Shown here one piece after another: positions 34,971 through 46,128 of a DNA stretch of 64,000 nucleotides. This stretch comes from Parasitella parasitica. Its lineage: Eukaryota > Mucoromycota > Mucoromycetes > Mucorales > Mucoraceae. The notes under the pieces were generated by a model. It was not told the origin of the DNA. It saw only the letters and a program-made list of their open reading frames with translations, and did not search any database. The first letter of the stretch is position 1; each line of letters starts with the position of its first letter. Where the stretch lies: NCBI GenBank assembly GCA_025201805.1, contig MU619251.1, positions 205,184 to 269,183 on the forward strand, in the 5' to 3' direction. A program made the translations under genes and the position numbers.

Positions 34971-35204
34971 CTAATGGAACGTCAATCGTCCATGTGTCAC
35001 TTGAAAAAAACCTGTAGCCTTAAAGTATCACATCATTATGCATAAAAATATAGCTTATTTTACTCTATACTATAAATATAGCTATTTGTTATTTCGATAG
35101 TGTGATATATCAAGGTCATTTATGTTATTGCACGCAAACAATTGTCATGAGTCATTTTCAAATACAAATTTTTATTTATTTATTATTTACAATTTATAAA
35201 ACTC
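34971..35204. other. Short AT-rich spacer
   Basis: Nothing recognised. The 3' UTR of the small minus-strand gene probably ends here. Confidence 0.3.
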
Positions 35205-35651
35205 TCAAGCACGCTGCTCATAGCCAACCGGAAATATATCCTTGCTTAGTTCATTTCGATCATGGTTAAAGTATCTGTCTTCATGCTGGAAAAAGTAATT
35301 GTAAATTGTGCTTCCGAATCCATTGTTGTTTTGGGCGGGCTTCTGTTCCAAGTACACAACAGGCCTAAAGTCAGGCGATCCTTGATGAAATGTCTTCTTT
35401 TGGACGCTGCGACTAGTGACAATATCAATTGTAGGCGAATTGGTTATTTGTATCTTGTTGGTGTTGTCGCTGTGCTTGTTTTTATGGAGTAATCGTTTGA
35501 AATCACTGCCTTCGCTGTCACCGAATTTGAGTGGCTCTGTGTTGTTTGCAGTAGGAGATTTCCTGCCTTTGTTCAGTAGTTCTTGAAACAAGCCAGAAAT
35601 CGAGCATTCAGACACATTGTTGAACATGTCTAGTGGGTTATTGGATGTCAT
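35205..35651 (-). CDS. Small protein of unknown function (148 aa)
   Basis: Intronless ORF from ATG 35651 (MTSNNPLDMFNNVSEC) to a stop at 35205. I do not recognise the family. Seen: a predicted amphipathic helix near the start (SISGLFQELLNKGRK), a polar disordered middle, and a Tyr/Phe-rich C-terminus (TIYNYFFQHEDRYFNHDRNE). No transmembrane helix or signal peptide. It is divergently arranged with REI1 across 200 bp, a typical promoter spacing in this window, which supports it as a real gene. An upstream in-frame Met exists at 35792, but the inner Met fits the 200-bp spacing and starts a compositionally different segment. Confidence 0.55.
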   Translation of the reverse strand: MTSNNPLDMFNNVSECSISGLFQELLNKGRKSPTANNTEPLKFGDSEGSDFKRLLHKNKHSDNTNKIQITNSPTIDIVTSRSVQKKTFHQGSPDFRPVVYLEQKPAQNNNGFGSTIYNYFFQHEDRYFNHDRNELSKDIFPVGYEQRA

Positions 35652-35851
35652 TTTTATGAGAGAAAGATAAAGAAATGAAAAGGGATGAGAAATGAAATGC
35701 ATAAACATTTTTATATTGCAGTTTGATGTGACCTTTGATTGATACTCAGTCATGAGTGGACACTGATGAAAAAAAGGACTATAGCACCACACCTAGTGGA
35801 TTCTTTGCTTTTTCTTCTTTTTCCAACAATCAATTATATTTATAGCAGACA
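35652..35851. promoter_or_regulatory. Divergent promoter region, small gene / REI1
   Basis: 200 bp between outward-facing starts, the same spacing as the POLK/COQ6 pair. It contains a pyrimidine-rich run (about 35808-35825) just upstream of the REI1 start. No defined site was recognised. Confidence 0.4.
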
Positions 35852-37261
35852 ATGGCCAATTTGCAAGCAGAGCATATACATCATGCTCACCATTCAAACC
35901 CGTTGAAACCCCGTAACCAGCTCTTTACATGTCTGGCTTGCCAGGTCGCCTTTCCTACTACCGAGCGTCAAAGAGCCCATTATCGCACAGAGTATGTATA
36001 TAATTTCTGCGTTATCGAGATTGCTGCGGCTAAACGCATTTTTATTTGCCTTTCTAGCTGGCACAAGTATAATCTCAAGAGGAAGATTGCTCAACTTCCA
36101 TCAATCAATGCCGAACAATTTGCTCAAAAGGTCTTGGGTAAGGAACGCAAAGGAGTAGTTGTGCAATAGTCTGATATTCTCATTGTCAAACAGCCCAGCA
36201 GATGAAGGGTAAGGAGGAGGAGGAGAGGCAAGGTCTTGTCTATGAATGCGTCATTTGCAAGTATGTTACATGCGAGACATGAATTTCGGAATTTGGGTTT
36301 TGATAAGAGTTCATTGTGCTAGGAAATCGTATTACTCTGAAAACGCATTTTCAAACCATCTTTTATCCAAAAAGCACAAGGACCTCGAGGTCTACGCACA
36401 ACGGGAGTCTCTGCCCTCGCCCGTTGTTGCTAGCAAGAAGGACGCTCGGATTTTCTCAGACACCGAAGAAGACACAGATGCAGATTCTGTCGTCTCTTTA
36501 CTTGCTGATGTCGGCTTAAGTCAGGATCGTTGCTTGTTCTGCAACATGGCTAATGGGGATTTCGACACTAATCTCAACCACATGAGTCTGGTTCATGGTT
36601 TCTTCCTACCCGATATAGAATACTTGGAAGACCCTGCTGGCTTGATTGTTTACTTGGCTGAAAAAGTAGAGGATTGCATTTGCCTCTATTGTAATGGACG
36701 TGGAAAGGAATACAAATCCCAAGACGCAGTTCGCAAACATATGGTATATAGTGTTTTTCTGTGAGTGCTCAAGGAGGGATTAACATGTGCGTTGTTTAGC
36801 TTGCCAAGGGCCACTGTAAGATGGCATATGATGAATCAGAAAACCCAGAAGATCTACTAAAATTCTATAATTTCGGCTCAATGTCAGAAGAGGATTTTGA
36901 AGCAGCAACTGTGGATACGATGTCTAATCAGGAGGATGAATTGGTTCTGGAATCCGGAGAAAGATTAGGGCATCGTCGGTTCATGAGATATTACAGGCAA
37001 AATCTGAGACGTTCGTCGCAGGAGGAGGACATTGTCGACCCACTATCAATTACAGAAGGGGAAGCTGGCGTCGCCGTCGAGCCACGCAATAGAAAGGAAC
37101 GCCGCAGCAAATTTGCCATCACAGACGGATCGCAGTATCAGAGAGCAGACTTGTTGCGCAGATTGCCTGAAGTGGTGCAAAAGCAGCACTATCAAAGACA
37201 GGCTTCCAAAAGAGACAATCTTGTTGCAACTAGCAGACTTCGTATCCAAAACCCAATTTAG
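35852..37261 (+). CDS. REI1: Cytoplasmic 60S biogenesis zinc-finger protein REI1/ZNF622
   Basis: Five exons: 35852-35991, 36058-36137, 36194-36260, 36323-36743, 36800-37261; 389 aa. REI1 acts in the cytosol in late 60S maturation, recycling ARX1/ALB1 and probing the polypeptide exit tunnel. Seen: four C2H2-type fingers, FTCLACQVAF..RAHYRT-DWHKYN, YECVICKKSYYSENAFSNH, DRCLFCNMANGDFDTNLNH..VH and CICLYCNGRGKEYKSQ..RKHMLAKGHC. The spacer between fingers 2 and 3 is acidic (DTEEDTDADS). The C-terminus has the characteristic GHRRFMRYYRQNLR and a basic SRLRIQNPI end. The order finger, DWHKYNLKRK, finger, finger is diagnostic of the family. An AT-rich 3' spacer of 289 bp precedes the condensin gene on the same strand. 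Confidence 0.93.
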
Positions 37262-37550
37262 CGGCTGCGCTATTGTACCATTGTTGCAGAGGCGGATATT
37301 GGGATTTCTGCCCAGCCTATAATTCGCTTTTTAATATAAATTTTTACTGATGGGTGCGTTGGAATAAAATCTACACGAGTGCAGTCAACAGGCAAAATAG
37401 CGTCATTTGGCAACATTTGTTTTCAGGATCATCTGTGCTTTTCAAGGAACGCGCACCATGCTTTCAAGTCAAGAGACGTGTTTTTTAATCGACCGTTCTT
37501 TTCTTCTTGTATTTTTTTTTTTTTGCTTTGCTTTGCTTTGCTTTGCGAAA

Positions 37551-37978
37551 ATGAGGGATCAATTTGTCTTGACCGAAGAAGTGTCGAACATACAGCAAAG
37601 CGATTTAAGCAGCTACTACATCCCTAATGAAATTGAAATAAGAGGAAAAAGTGACCAGGACTTGGCTAGATATCTTAATGGTAAGAAGGAAAGAAAAGCA
37701 ACCAGGGCAATGCCGTCCAAACGTACTAAGAAATGTCGTATATTACAAACAGAAATAACTGATAGCATCCAAGTGTCCTCAGAAAACATATCCGATCCGT
37801 TCATATTTGACAAAATACGCAGTTTTCTCAAGCAAGTATCTACATTTGTACTGCCAAAGACATCTGCCAACAACCCTCGTGCATTAGATCATTTTCCAGT
37901 CTTCAGCCTCGTATTCTTTCTCGTTTATTTGACATTTTGCTAGCAGGTGAGAACTCATGCTCACCAATTCACGTTGCA

Positions 37979-38035
<57 letters not shown>

Positions 38036-41000
38036 CGAGTCGAAATCAAATCAGCATCTGACGATCTGGACAACAACGAAATGGAAGCGTTCAACGTCCA
38101 CCGTCTTCATTTAGAGTTGTATGGGTTTCTAGTGCATTGGTTCTTGCTGTTGGCAGACGAAAACACTACGTCGTCCTCGATGGTGCGTAAAGCAAAGTCA
38201 ACCTCATCTGCAGCTGGGAACACCCTAAAGACCTTTGACTGGAGTTCGCAAAAATTGAAGGCCTTTGACTTGGCCAGCTGGCTACTTGGCTTGAAACTGA
38301 CAAAATTGTGGACATTGCCGCCCGAGAGAGTAGCTTTTGTCACTTTGTTCACCAAACCAGCGTACCAGCTGTTTGAAAATCCTGCACATGCAAAGTCAAA
38401 TCCCATCAAGGAACGTATTTTCCGCATCCTCAGCCTCTGCGTCAAGCATTTCGACCATTTGCCAGGTATACTTGTCCCAGATGCTACGTGCCCGTAAATT
38501 AATTAACACAGTGCAACAGCTGCACAGACTACAATCATGCAAAATCTCCAGTACTGGGAACATTCTGCCGAGCCCATGGCTGAACTGTTGGTCTATATGA
38601 TCCAAAAAGAAAATTACACACAGCTGGCTGATGAAATTTTGCGTGAAATCAGCAACAAAGAATTCAAAGACGTTACAAGCAAAGAGCTCAAAGACTCGCC
38701 TAATCCAAAAACATTTGCCACCTTTTTACAGACGCTTGCAGAGCTATCAAAAAAGACAATTCTAAAGAACCTGACAGTGTTGATTAACCTTTTGGATAGC
38801 GATGTAAGGATGCATCTCCATTCATAAATGGCACAAAAAAAATTACTAATCTGATTTGTATCAGTCGTATATCATGAGAGTAGCGCTCATTGATATATTG
38901 GGGTTATTGATTACAGAACTGCTGCGAACTATCGATGAAAACCCAAACCACATTGAGCAGATTAATGGATTTTTTGATTTGCTCGAAGAACGCATGCTGG
39001 ATCCCATCTCTTATTGTAGACAAAAAGTACTGCAGGTCTATCTTCGTTTATTTGAGCAAGTCATTTTCCGTGCAGGAGGCTATCTTTTCTTGACTAACAC
39101 TTTTCGATAGATTAAAAGCAAAGTTCCCCAAGAGAAGACATGCTGCAACTATATTTTGCGTTCGGCATTTACAGGACAAGAGCAGCATAGTGAGGAAATA
39201 TGCTATCCGTGTAATGACATCCTTGATCACTACTCATCCCTATAGTATGTATGGTGGCGAACTTGACTTGGAGGACTGGCAAGTCAAACTGGACAAGATT
39301 GAGGAAGAGATAAAGGTAGAATGCCATGGCGCGTAACGCACATATCATTCTAAATACTCTTTTTGTAGAATGTAGCGACAGAGGATGATGTGCGTGAGAC
39401 ATTAGCAGCTCAAGCAGCCCAAGCAATTGAAACAGAAGCGCTTCAGCCAGAGAGCAAAGAAACACCTACAGATCTTTCTGTAGGCGGTATCGACAAAGAT
39501 GTTGACATGGAGGAAGTGACAGATAATGATGACGATAATAAAGAGAATAGCCCCCAAGGGTCTACAGATGGACAAGACGACTTGCCAACACCAATGACCC
39601 CTGAACCTCAGCCTCAACAGCAATCTCAACAAGAAAAAATTCCAGCGCCCAAAACAATTGTAACCGCAGAGAAACTGCAGCAACTCAAGCTAATGCGCCA
39701 ATACCATATAGACTCGGTTCAATTCATCCAAGTCATCCATGACGCCATTCCAACCATTACTCAGTTATTGTCTTCCAAATCCAAGGCCGAAGTATTGGAA
39801 TCGATGGATTTTCTTGTTGTTGGTTACAATTACAAGATAAAGCCTGCAGCCGACGGTGTCAAAAAGATGCTGCATTTGATCTGGACCAAAGATACCAGTG
39901 ATGAAGGCAAAGGTATCAAAATGAAGCTGATCAAATGCTACGAAAATCTGTACCTTGAACGAGACGCCAAACTTTCCAGACAAGGCAACGTCAATCGCAT
40001 TGCTAAAAACTTGATTCAGTTGACTTACGACACCACTCTAGCTGAATTGACATCCTTGGAGCAGTTGCTTGGGTTACTAATGGCAGAGAGCAAGATTGCT
40101 GTAGACGTTATCCAAAAGCTATGGTCTGTGTATGGGTTTACGCAAGGCCGCATTCAGAAATCGCAACGTCGTGGTGCTATTGTCATTTTGAGCATGCTTG
40201 CCAAAACCAAAACCAAGGTGGTCTCTGATAAAATCGATTTGATGCTCAAGATTGGGCTTGGGCCTTTGGGTAAAGAGGACATGGATTTGGCTAGATACAC
40301 GTGCATTGCGTTACAGCGGTTGGAAGGCACCAAATCCAAGGAAAAGAGTCGTGGTGTACATGAAGGCGTTCGGTTTCCCAATAACCATCCCATGTTTGCT
40401 AGATTGAGGGACGTGATAGAGAGCCCTACAGAGAGTCAGCTTTGGTTTAGTCTAGCTGAACAGGCCGTCAATACCATCTTTTTGTTGTGTAAAAATCCTG
40501 AAGCACTCTGCGAAGAAATCATCCGTGACAAGACCATCAAGGTGTTTGGCGTCAAAGAAGCTACTACCTCATGGTCTCCTTCGCCATTGAATATGGATTC
40601 TTCGGTACCTCTGGAATCTTCCTTGATGGAATACGACATGATTCAACAAGCCTTGCCCATCCCGCAGCACCCTATTTATCAAAATCCAATGGAGCTTTCG
40701 CAATTGTTTTTCTTGGTGGGACATGTTGCATTGAAGGAAATTGTACATTTAGAGATTGTCGAAGCTGCTTGGAAGCGTAAAAAGTCAGAAAAGGAAAAAG
40801 ATGAGCAAAAGGGAGACGGACAAACGGCCGTTGATGATGAATTGGAACAGGTAGGCGGCACAACTGAAGACGATATTGGCGAGGCCATGACTCGCATCAG
40901 AGAAAGAGAAATTCTATTTGGACCCAACTCGTTACTTGGCATTTATGGCCCTGTATTGACGGAAGTTTGTGCTCGTAACAAGATTTACACGGTAATAGGC

Positions 41001-42231
41001 TACACAGTAATATGAATTTAACAAACAAGACTAAAAAAAAACTACTTAGGATCGCACGCTTCAAGTAAATGCTACGCTTGCATTGACTAAATTTATGTGC
41101 GTCAGTTCCGATTTCTGCGAGAAGAAGCTTCAGTTACTGTTTACCATTCTTGAAAAATCCAAAGATGCCAGTATTCGTAGCAACATTGTGATTGCATTAG
41201 GTGACATGGCAGTCTGTTTCAGCACATTGATTGACGATAACATCACTTTTTTGTACAACCGATTATCAGATCCTGACACCATTGTACGTAAAAATGCGGT
41301 CATGGTCCTGACTCATTTGATCCTTAACGGCATGGTCAAAGTCAAGGGGCAAATCAGTGAAATGGCCAAATGCCTTGAAGATCAAGATCAACGCATCTCT
41401 GACCTGGCCAAACTCTTTTTCACAGAATTAGCTTCCAAAGACAACGCCATTTACAACAATTTGCCCGATATTATCAGTTCTTTGACCAACAATCAACCTA
41501 ACCGCTTGCAAGAAGAATCCTTCCGAAAGATTATGAAATTTATCTTTGGCTTTGATTTCACAGAAAAGGAAAAACAGGCGGAGAATATCGTGGATAAACT
41601 GTGCCAGCGGTTCTTGACTGCAGAGGATGAGAGGAGTTGGCGTGATATTGCTTATTGTATGTCTTTGTTGCATTTCAAGTCGGAAAGGCCTTTTAAAAAG
41701 TTGCTGGAGGGCTGGCCATCGTACCAAGACAAGATCCATGAGGATTCGGTACACAAGAGCTTTTTGGAGATCATTCAAAAGGTATATCAGTATATACAGC
41801 TTTGAACACATTTCAGCCAGGCTCATTTTTCGGTTAATTTTAGGGTCGAACTCATCACAAGAATCAAAAACCCGAATTAAAAGCTTTAGTGGATGAATTT
41901 GAACAAAGAATCGTAAAACAAAGAGGCCCTGAGCCTGACAAAACTGAAAAAGTGCCCAAGAAAGGTAAGGATGTCTTTGGATACCCATTGCATTCTATGT
42001 ATTCAATCTCCTCTATTAGCTATGCGAGCTGTCAAGTCAAGAGAAAAGAAACAAAAGGCCAAAGAGTCGTCTACTGCTGCTGTCAACAAGAAACCTACCC
42101 GTAAAAAACAAAGAGTCATCAGAGATATGGAAACTAGTGAGGAGGAGGAAGAAGAGGAAGAAGATTATATGGACATCCACAGTGACAATTCATTTGAAAA
42201 TGAACAATCTGATGACAGTCTCTCTTCTTGA
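37551..42231 (+). CDS. YCS4: Condensin complex subunit 1 (Cnd1/Ycs4, NCAPD2)
   Basis: Ten exons: 37551-37835, 37907-37946, 38040-38465, 38520-38803, 38865-39069, 39119-39315, 39369-40991, 41050-41781, 41844-41964, 42020-42231; phases fit, 1374 aa. The HAWK subunit of condensin I, a HEAT-repeat protein that contacts Brn1/Smc4 and is needed for mitotic chromosome compaction. Seen: an N-terminal helical region, HEAT-like helices throughout (for example RVALIDILGLLITELL, IVRKYAIRVMTSLITTHPYS), an acidic/Gln-rich insert at about 39400-39640, the conserved Cnd1 core (DSVQFIQVIHDAIPT, GRIQKSQRRGAIVILSMLAK, RSNIVIALGDMAVCF, DPDTIVRKNAVMVLTHLIL), and a C-terminal Lys-rich then Glu-rich tail ending DSLSS. 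The join 39069/39119 uses GTGCAG/AAAG and is the least certain. A CTTTG repeat (37524-37545) sits just before the start. Intron 2 contains a 54-T tract. Confidence 0.9.
37982..38035 (+). repeat. Poly-T tract, 54 T, at a 3' splice site
   Basis: Uninterrupted 54 thymines end 4 bases before the inferred exon start (38040, after CGAG) of condensin intron 2 (37947-38039). It makes up well over half of that intron. Confidence 0.9.
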
Positions 42232-42522
42232 ACAGTTCAGAACGAAAATCACCGTATTCAGCACGCATCTTGTATGAAATTGGGGAGCGGCTCGAATTAT
42301 GCAGCGAGAGTAGATCTTTTATTTATACCCATATCCCCTCTACAATTCAGAATAAACATTTTTTTTTTTTGTTCCTGAAGCAATGGACCATCCAAGCATT
42401 AGCCATCTCACTCGAAAGCTTGGCTTACTAGGATTGTTGCATACTTGGACAACATTGTTTCCGTATTTATCTGATTATTTTGACGCAGGTTCGTACGTAA
42501 GAAAATAATCCCTTTGTAAGTT

Positions 42523-42560
<38 letters not shown>

Positions 42561-43389
42561 AAAGGATGTGGATATATAAAGTCAACTTGTGAGGTTAATA
42601 ATCTCGGACGTAAAAAACCCATTTATTTGTACAAACAGCAACGGATTAAGCAATCTTGCAGTGTATAATGCATCATATCGCACGATACCAAGTTCAATGA
42701 TTGCTCTTCTTGCTTGCCCTGCATCTATAAATGAAAAATCTGCTCTGCCAGCCATATAACAGTTGTAGGGAAAGAAAACCAAGGTACTAGTCTCAGAATA
42801 TTTGTTACGCACGTGTGAGATTTTCATGCATTAAGCGCTGTTTCATATAAAATGACAGGATCACCATCATTAACTTTCAGTTGAATGCATTCATTTCATG
42901 TAAAACAAAGGCAATAGAGTCTCGGGGAATATCGATCAAACACCTCAAGCCATATGGTTGCTTTTACCGATAAAAAAATTCCCGAATTAAGTCAAACATC
43001 TATTCAGTGATGCAAAGCCTATTGTTTGGCATGACGATTCCAGTCAAATTGTGCTGTAACCAGGCAACAGAGATGAATAATACCAATGTGAATTAGGAGC
43101 AATAATTATTTCTCGGGAACTATACCAACATATGGGAGGTAATCCGTATAGTATGCATTATAGCGGACAAACATAATTGTTCGTATCCGAAGGATGGTTT
43201 AGTGTATATTAGAAAACAGTAAAAAGGTCTCGGGCAAATATAATTCAACGACCTGATTTGGCCCTTATCGAGATGCAAAACCTCAAAAGGCACCGTATCT
43301 TGTTTCCGTTTCTTCTTCCTCTCTCTCTCTTTCTCTCTCTCTCTCTTTCTCTATAGGTGTTTGCTTTTATTTTCGTTTTTCTCGCAAGT
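42232..43389. other. Intergenic with (TA)n and C/T-rich leader
   Basis: No gene recognised. A (TA)n repeat lies at about 42525-42558 and a CT-rich tract at about 43312-43352 precedes the zinc-finger gene and may be its 5' UTR. ORFs such as 42582-42827 (minus) have no recognisable content. Confidence 0.4.
42525..42558. repeat. (TA)n microsatellite
   Basis: About 17 TA units downstream of the condensin gene. Confidence 0.9.
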
Positions 43390-44717
43390 ATGTTTAACAT
43401 GAGTTCTGCTGATTTACAAAATCACAATGAAAAATTCAACCAAAACATATTGCCACCTTGCTCTTCTACTGCAACATCATCATCATTCATGAAAACACAT
43501 CAGCATCAAAAAGACCAAGATTTATACAGCAGTCAGGACAACAAATCCGAGACATCTTTGAAAAACGGCAATGTCAAGTCTAAAATGTTCCAATGCACCG
43601 GCTATGGCGAATGCCGTATGGTTTTTACCCGCAGCGAGCATTTGGCTCGCCACATGAGGTAAGTGGGTCTATTAAACACACACACATACACACACAGACA
43701 TTTTATCATGTATTCACTGATTTATACCATAGAAAGCATACTGGAGAAGTAAGTTAAGAGTCGTCCTTGCAGCTGTCCATATATACTAATTACCACATTA
43801 TAATGTGCTTATAGAAGCCCTTTCAATGTGTGGTCCCTGGCTGCGAACGAATGTTTAGTAGATTTGACAATATGATGCAACATACACAGACACACAGCAA
43901 ACCTCGCGGTCCAAGACGTCCAAAGCCAAGCTCGACCAAGTCTAAACGGGGCGGTAAAAAAGCGGGCAGTAATTTATCTCGACGCACAGCCAGTTCATCG
44001 TCAAGTGACTATGATGAATATGGTCCGTTCCCTTCACCCCCTCCTTCCCGAAGAGGATCGTCGAATAATATTGTAAAGGAACATCAAATTATCGTGCCTA
44101 ATCCTAAATATCTCGAGGTAGACGAAGACATGGATGAGCTTATGAGCAGTGATGATGATTACGAGGAGTACGAATACGACTATAAATCAAATGCTGCTAC
44201 CAAGCGAGCAATAGTATCGACATCTCGCCTTCCTGACTCGCCAGCGTCTTCTGATTCATCGGCAAATAATAACAATAATAATGAGACGTTCCCTCGTCGC
44301 AGATCAGCACCCCAAGTGCGCTACCAGCCTTATCCTTACAATCAATCCGCAGAAAGCTATACTAAGCCAAGTCTCCCTCGTCGTAATTCTGCCTTGTCTG
44401 AATTGGCTACGTATCTCGTGGACCACCCAGACCAGTCTCCTGAAAGCTATCTTACTAATTTCCATGACAAACCCGCCCAGCAGAGCCAGCGTTTGCCACC
44501 CAGATTACCCACTCGAAGATTGTCTATTCAAGATCTGTCCAATCCGATCGAGAAGCTCGATAAAGCAAGCCAGCACATTCAAAAAGCAGAACAGCAGAAG
44601 CAGCAGCAGCAGCAGAAGCAGCAGCAGCAGGACGGAGTTGACCTGACAGAGGATGAATTTCAGGCGATTCAAGGGTTCGGTAAATTCTACAAGAGCGCCA
44701 TTACATGTAATAAATAA
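43390..44717 (+). CDS. Two-finger C2H2 transcription factor (Msn2/Usv1-like)
   Basis: Three exons: 43390-43658, 43733-43748 (16 nt) and 43815-44717; 395 aa. A nuclear DNA-binding regulator. Seen: finger 1 FQCTGYGECRMVFTRSEHLARHMR, in which residues R-S-E-H-L-A-R give the RSEHLxR recognition helix; linker KHTGEKP; finger 2 FQCVVPGCERMFSRFDNMMQHTQTH. RSEHLxR plus RFDNMxQH is the pattern of fungal STRE-type factors such as Msn2/Msn4, Usv1/Rgm1 and Com2. Downstream are a basic KPRGPRRPKP patch, acidic runs (DEDMDELMSSDDDYEEYEYD), a Ser-rich part with R-R-N-S type sites, and a Gln-rich stretch (about 44595-44630). The micro-exon encodes the linker. The specific target genes are unknown. A C/T-rich leader precedes the ATG. 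Confidence 0.85.
43733..43748 (+). other. 16-nt micro-exon encoding the zinc-finger linker
   Basis: AAAGCATACTGGAGAA is bounded by CCATAG and GTAAGT. It completes R and supplies KHTGE, joining finger 1 (...RHM) to finger 2 (KPFQC). Without it the frame is lost, so its inclusion is required. Confidence 0.85.
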
Positions 44718-44924
44718 GTTTTGTAATTTAAAAGTAATAAAATATCAAACCTGATCGTTGTTTGTTTGTGTTCACTGTTACATTTTTTTGTGGTCGCTTT
44801 GGTCTGTTCCCGAGATAGTTTTACTCCTTGAATTTAATACATGATTAAAAGCTCTCCCTTGTTTTCATTATCATACGTTTTTCCCTCTCTTTTTTTTTTT
44901 TTTTTCTACAAACAATAGCGTAGC

Positions 44925-45782
44925 ATGGGCTTTTTCAACAACAAAAACCTGATTTTCGTGCCTGCCGTCGATCCATTCGCCGTGCCAAAGACACCCACTG
45001 AACCGTATTTTCACCGCACTCAAAATGCTGCAAACAACAATCTGACACATGCTATGAATCTGTTTGAGGAGAAAAACAAGTATCCTGCGGTTCCTGTCGA
45101 CGGCCCTTTGCCTATCAAAGCAAACGGTGCCATCGTCGTCAACCGACCCAAACTGTCGCATGATCCGCAAGATTTGGAGAGCGACGACGAGGAAGCAGTG
45201 TGCGCCCAGGAGAAGGAGGAGTCTGCAGAGGAAGAAGGATACCACACCACAGCCGAGGAATCTTCCATCTCTGACAACACAAGCAGCGACACAAGCACGT
45301 CCAATGCCCTGCATCTAGTCCATGAAGAGAACCACAGATTGCGACAGCAAATACTACTGGAACGAGAGCAGAACGAAAGGCACAGACTTGCCAAAGATCA
45401 ATCTGACCAAGAGCTGCAGTTTGCCAAACAGCGCATCCAGAATTTACAGCGTACAGCAGATCGATTCCAAAAGATGCTGTGTGCGGAGATCGAGACTAGC
45501 AACACGACCTCGCAAATATCACGAAGACAATCTACAGGCACTCGCGTCAGTGACGCAGAAGCCCTCTTGTTGCCTTCAAATACAATGATCTTGTCGTATG
45601 AGCACAAAATACAAATTCTTTTAAACGAAATAGAGGCCATGGAGCAGGATAAAATGGAATCTACCAACGACATGACACTACAGAAAACTAAATGTGATAA
45701 ATTGGTGCGCAAGATCAAGTTTAAAGATGACATTATTCGACAACTGGCTTATGATTTGCAGTACGAAAAGGGTCTTCACTGA
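44925..45782 (+). CDS. Coiled-coil protein of unknown function
   Basis: Intronless, 285 aa. I do not recognise the family. Seen: an N-terminal segment with proline pairs (VDPFAVPKTPTEPYF), an acidic middle (DLESDDEEAVCAQEKEES), a Ser/Thr-rich patch (ISDNTSSDTSTS), then a long heptad-type coiled coil (HEENHRLRQQILLEREQNER onwards, residues about 133-185) and a second one near the C-terminus (KCDKLVRKIKFKDDIIRQLA). No signal peptide, transmembrane helix or zinc ligands. Such layouts are common in cytoskeletal, septum or spindle-pole proteins, but no specific role is supported. A TA repeat follows it. Confidence 0.7.
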   Translation: MGFFNNKNLIFVPAVDPFAVPKTPTEPYFHRTQNAANNNLTHAMNLFEEKNKYPAVPVDGPLPIKANGAIVVNRPKLSHDPQDLESDDEEAVCAQEKEESAEEEGYHTTAEESSISDNTSSDTSTSNALHLVHEENHRLRQQILLEREQNERHRLAKDQSDQELQFAKQRIQNLQRTADRFQKMLCAEIETSNTTSQISRRQSTGTRVSDAEALLLPSNTMILSYEHKIQILLNEIEAMEQDKMESTNDMTLQKTKCDKLVRKIKFKDDIIRQLAYDLQYEKGLH

Positions 45783-45812
45783 CCTGTCAAACACACAGTG
45801 ATACTTTAGCTG

Positions 45813-45814
<2 letters not shown>

Positions 45815-45843
<29 letters not shown>
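45815..45843. repeat. (TA)n microsatellite
   Basis: TA run of about 14 units 33 bp after the coiled-coil gene stop. Confidence 0.9.
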
Positions 45844-45846
<3 letters not shown>

Positions 45847-46128
45847 CGCATATTATACCTTATTCTGCATGTAAATGCATTTTTTTATAGTTTTCTCATA
45901 ATTCTAACCGCCTTATATGTTCTACCGGTGCATTATACAATATTTGTATGTGCCCTGTTCCTGCCATTCATTTCCCCACCCTTTTATTTCGATTGACAAA
46001 TAAATGAGTACAAAGCTGCTATCGTGTGAGTTGCAAACGCATTTAACTAATATGCTTTTCACGTCTTTTTTCTTGCCTTCTTTTCTGTTCTCTTATCTTT
46101 TTCCAAAATAAAACTAGTTGCCCGTAGT

